From NCBI GenBank assembly GCA_963854735.1, contig OY978101.1, forward strand, positions 124,001 through 188,000: a stretch of DNA of 64,000 nt, read 5' to 3'. The translations under genes were made by a program, and so were the position numbers. The notes below the pieces were generated by a model. It was not told the origin of the DNA and did not search any database. It saw only the letters and a list, made by a program, of their open reading frames with translations. This document shows, in pieces, positions 63,468-64,000 of this stretch (position 1 is its first letter; each line of letters begins with the position of its first letter). The stretch comes from Marvania coccoides. Lineage: Eukaryota > Chlorophyta > Trebouxiophyceae > Chlorellales > Chlorellaceae.

Positions 63468-64000
63468 ATGGCTGATGAACTGGAGCTGGAGTTGTCGTAC
63501 GAAGATGATGGTGAGGAGGTTGACTACGGCGAAGAGGTGGACTACGGCGAGAGCGATGCCGAAGAGCCTCATAGAGATGCTAATCAAATCGAAGATGGGG
63601 GCCTTCCCGACGCCAGCGGGGCTGATTTAGGGGCCGATCATGATCGAAAGGTGCGCTGCTTTGCATTCGGCGTAGGACAACGCGCTGCGATTTTCGCTAT
63701 TACCCCAAAACTGCGTCGTTTCAGCTCAGTAGTTGTTGTTATCGCCCCCCCCGCTTGCCCATTTTTTCTCCCTGCAGGGCTCTATCCCAGAGGCTGGTCG
63801 CCCAGGCGGCATCGCTCCCACCACGCGCGATCGCCCAGAGCAGCGGCAGGGCGCCTTCCAGGACGGCCGGCGCAGCGTCAACGGCAGAGGCGGGGGGCGA
63901 TTCAATGCTGCAGGGAGGCAGCAGCAGCAGCAGCAGCACGGGCGGTGGCAGCAGCAGGGCGGGCAGATGATGCACACGCGCACCGGCAGCGGATCCATGC
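63468..64000 (+). CDS. Acidic/RGG-type protein, 5' part (truncated by window edge)
   Basis: Exon 1 is 63468-63650 (61 codons) and exon 2 starts at 63778; the frame is open to the window end. The N-terminus is strongly acidic with a duplicated DYGEEVDYGE motif. Exon 2 is Arg/Gly/Gln-rich (RRSVNGRGGRFNAAG, then two Gln runs), as in RNA-binding or mRNA-processing proteins. No folded domain lies within the window. An RNA-related role is an inference from composition. Confidence 0.7.
   Translation, partial: MADELELELSYEDDGEEVDYGEEVDYGESDAEEPHRDANQIEDGGLPDASGADLGADHDRKVRCFAFGVGQRAAIFAITPKLRRFSSVVVVIAPPACPFFLPAGLYPRGWSPRRHRSHHARSPRAAAGRLPGRPAQRQRQRRGAIQCCREAAAAAAARAVAAAGRADDAHAHRQRIH

Overview
This is nuclear DNA from a photosynthetic unicellular eukaryote. 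Genes are single or have 1-4 short spliceosomal introns (about 80-460 bp). Coding DNA is GC-rich, while introns and spacers are AT-rich. Products include plastid, mitochondrial and cytosolic proteins: a PsbP-fold lumen protein, another plastid-targeted protein, mS35, SDHAF2 and an AFG1 ATPase. A green alga, possibly prasinophyte-like, fits best because of the PsbP-domain protein, the TBL/PC-esterase and a circularly permuted tRNA gene, but the sequence alone does not fix the lineage.

Layout. 1-10 kb: the 3' end of an unknown gene, UBA3 (NEDD8 E1), a small secreted protein, a relic of a voltage-sensor-type membrane protein, and a large unknown protein with a coiled coil and basic clusters. 10-18 kb: a gene whose exons join an SbcD-like nuclease to an SbcC/Rad50-like ATPase, an ankyrin pseudogene, and the AFG1-like ATPase. 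17.4-28.3 kb: a tandem segmental duplication of about 4.1 kb running from inside AFG1 to inside a GT64 glycosyltransferase, with a 4-bp microhomology junction. Each copy carries a 2 x 614-bp palindrome. The second copy is interrupted by a 5'-truncated Penelope-like retroelement with a (GAAAAA)n array. The intact GT64 gene follows.

29-35 kb is gene-poor: a permuted tRNA-Asn(GTT) gene, a Ty3/gypsy relic, a nuclear-type gene with an in-frame TAG, a second palindrome (arms about 515 bp, loop 145 bp), and a fragment of the family found in the first palindromes. 35.7-53.3 kb is gene-dense: LTA4H-type aminopeptidase, ankyrin protein (frameshifted end), a small conserved protein, organellar TyrRS, RPAP3, a TBL/PC-esterase, a plastid Pro/Lys/Ala-rich protein, SDHAF2, mS35 and PYM. 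A three-unit tandem repeat at 50.4 kb resembles the 5' half of the permuted tRNA gene together with its downstream flank. 53.7-54.2 kb is an older palindrome of the same gene family as the 33-kb one. 55-64 kb: PsbP-domain protein, FSH1/OVCA2 serine hydrolase, a HAD 5'-nucleotidase-domain protein, a secreted Cys-rich protein, an RMND1/DUF155 protein, and the start of an acidic/RGG protein.

Genes are not arranged in operons. The common theme is organelle biogenesis (TyrRS, mS35, SDHAF2, AFG1, RMND1, PsbP). The notable biology is the permuted tRNA gene with its related repeats, the SbcD-SbcC fusion, and a recurring habit of making long inverted duplications of gene 5' parts.
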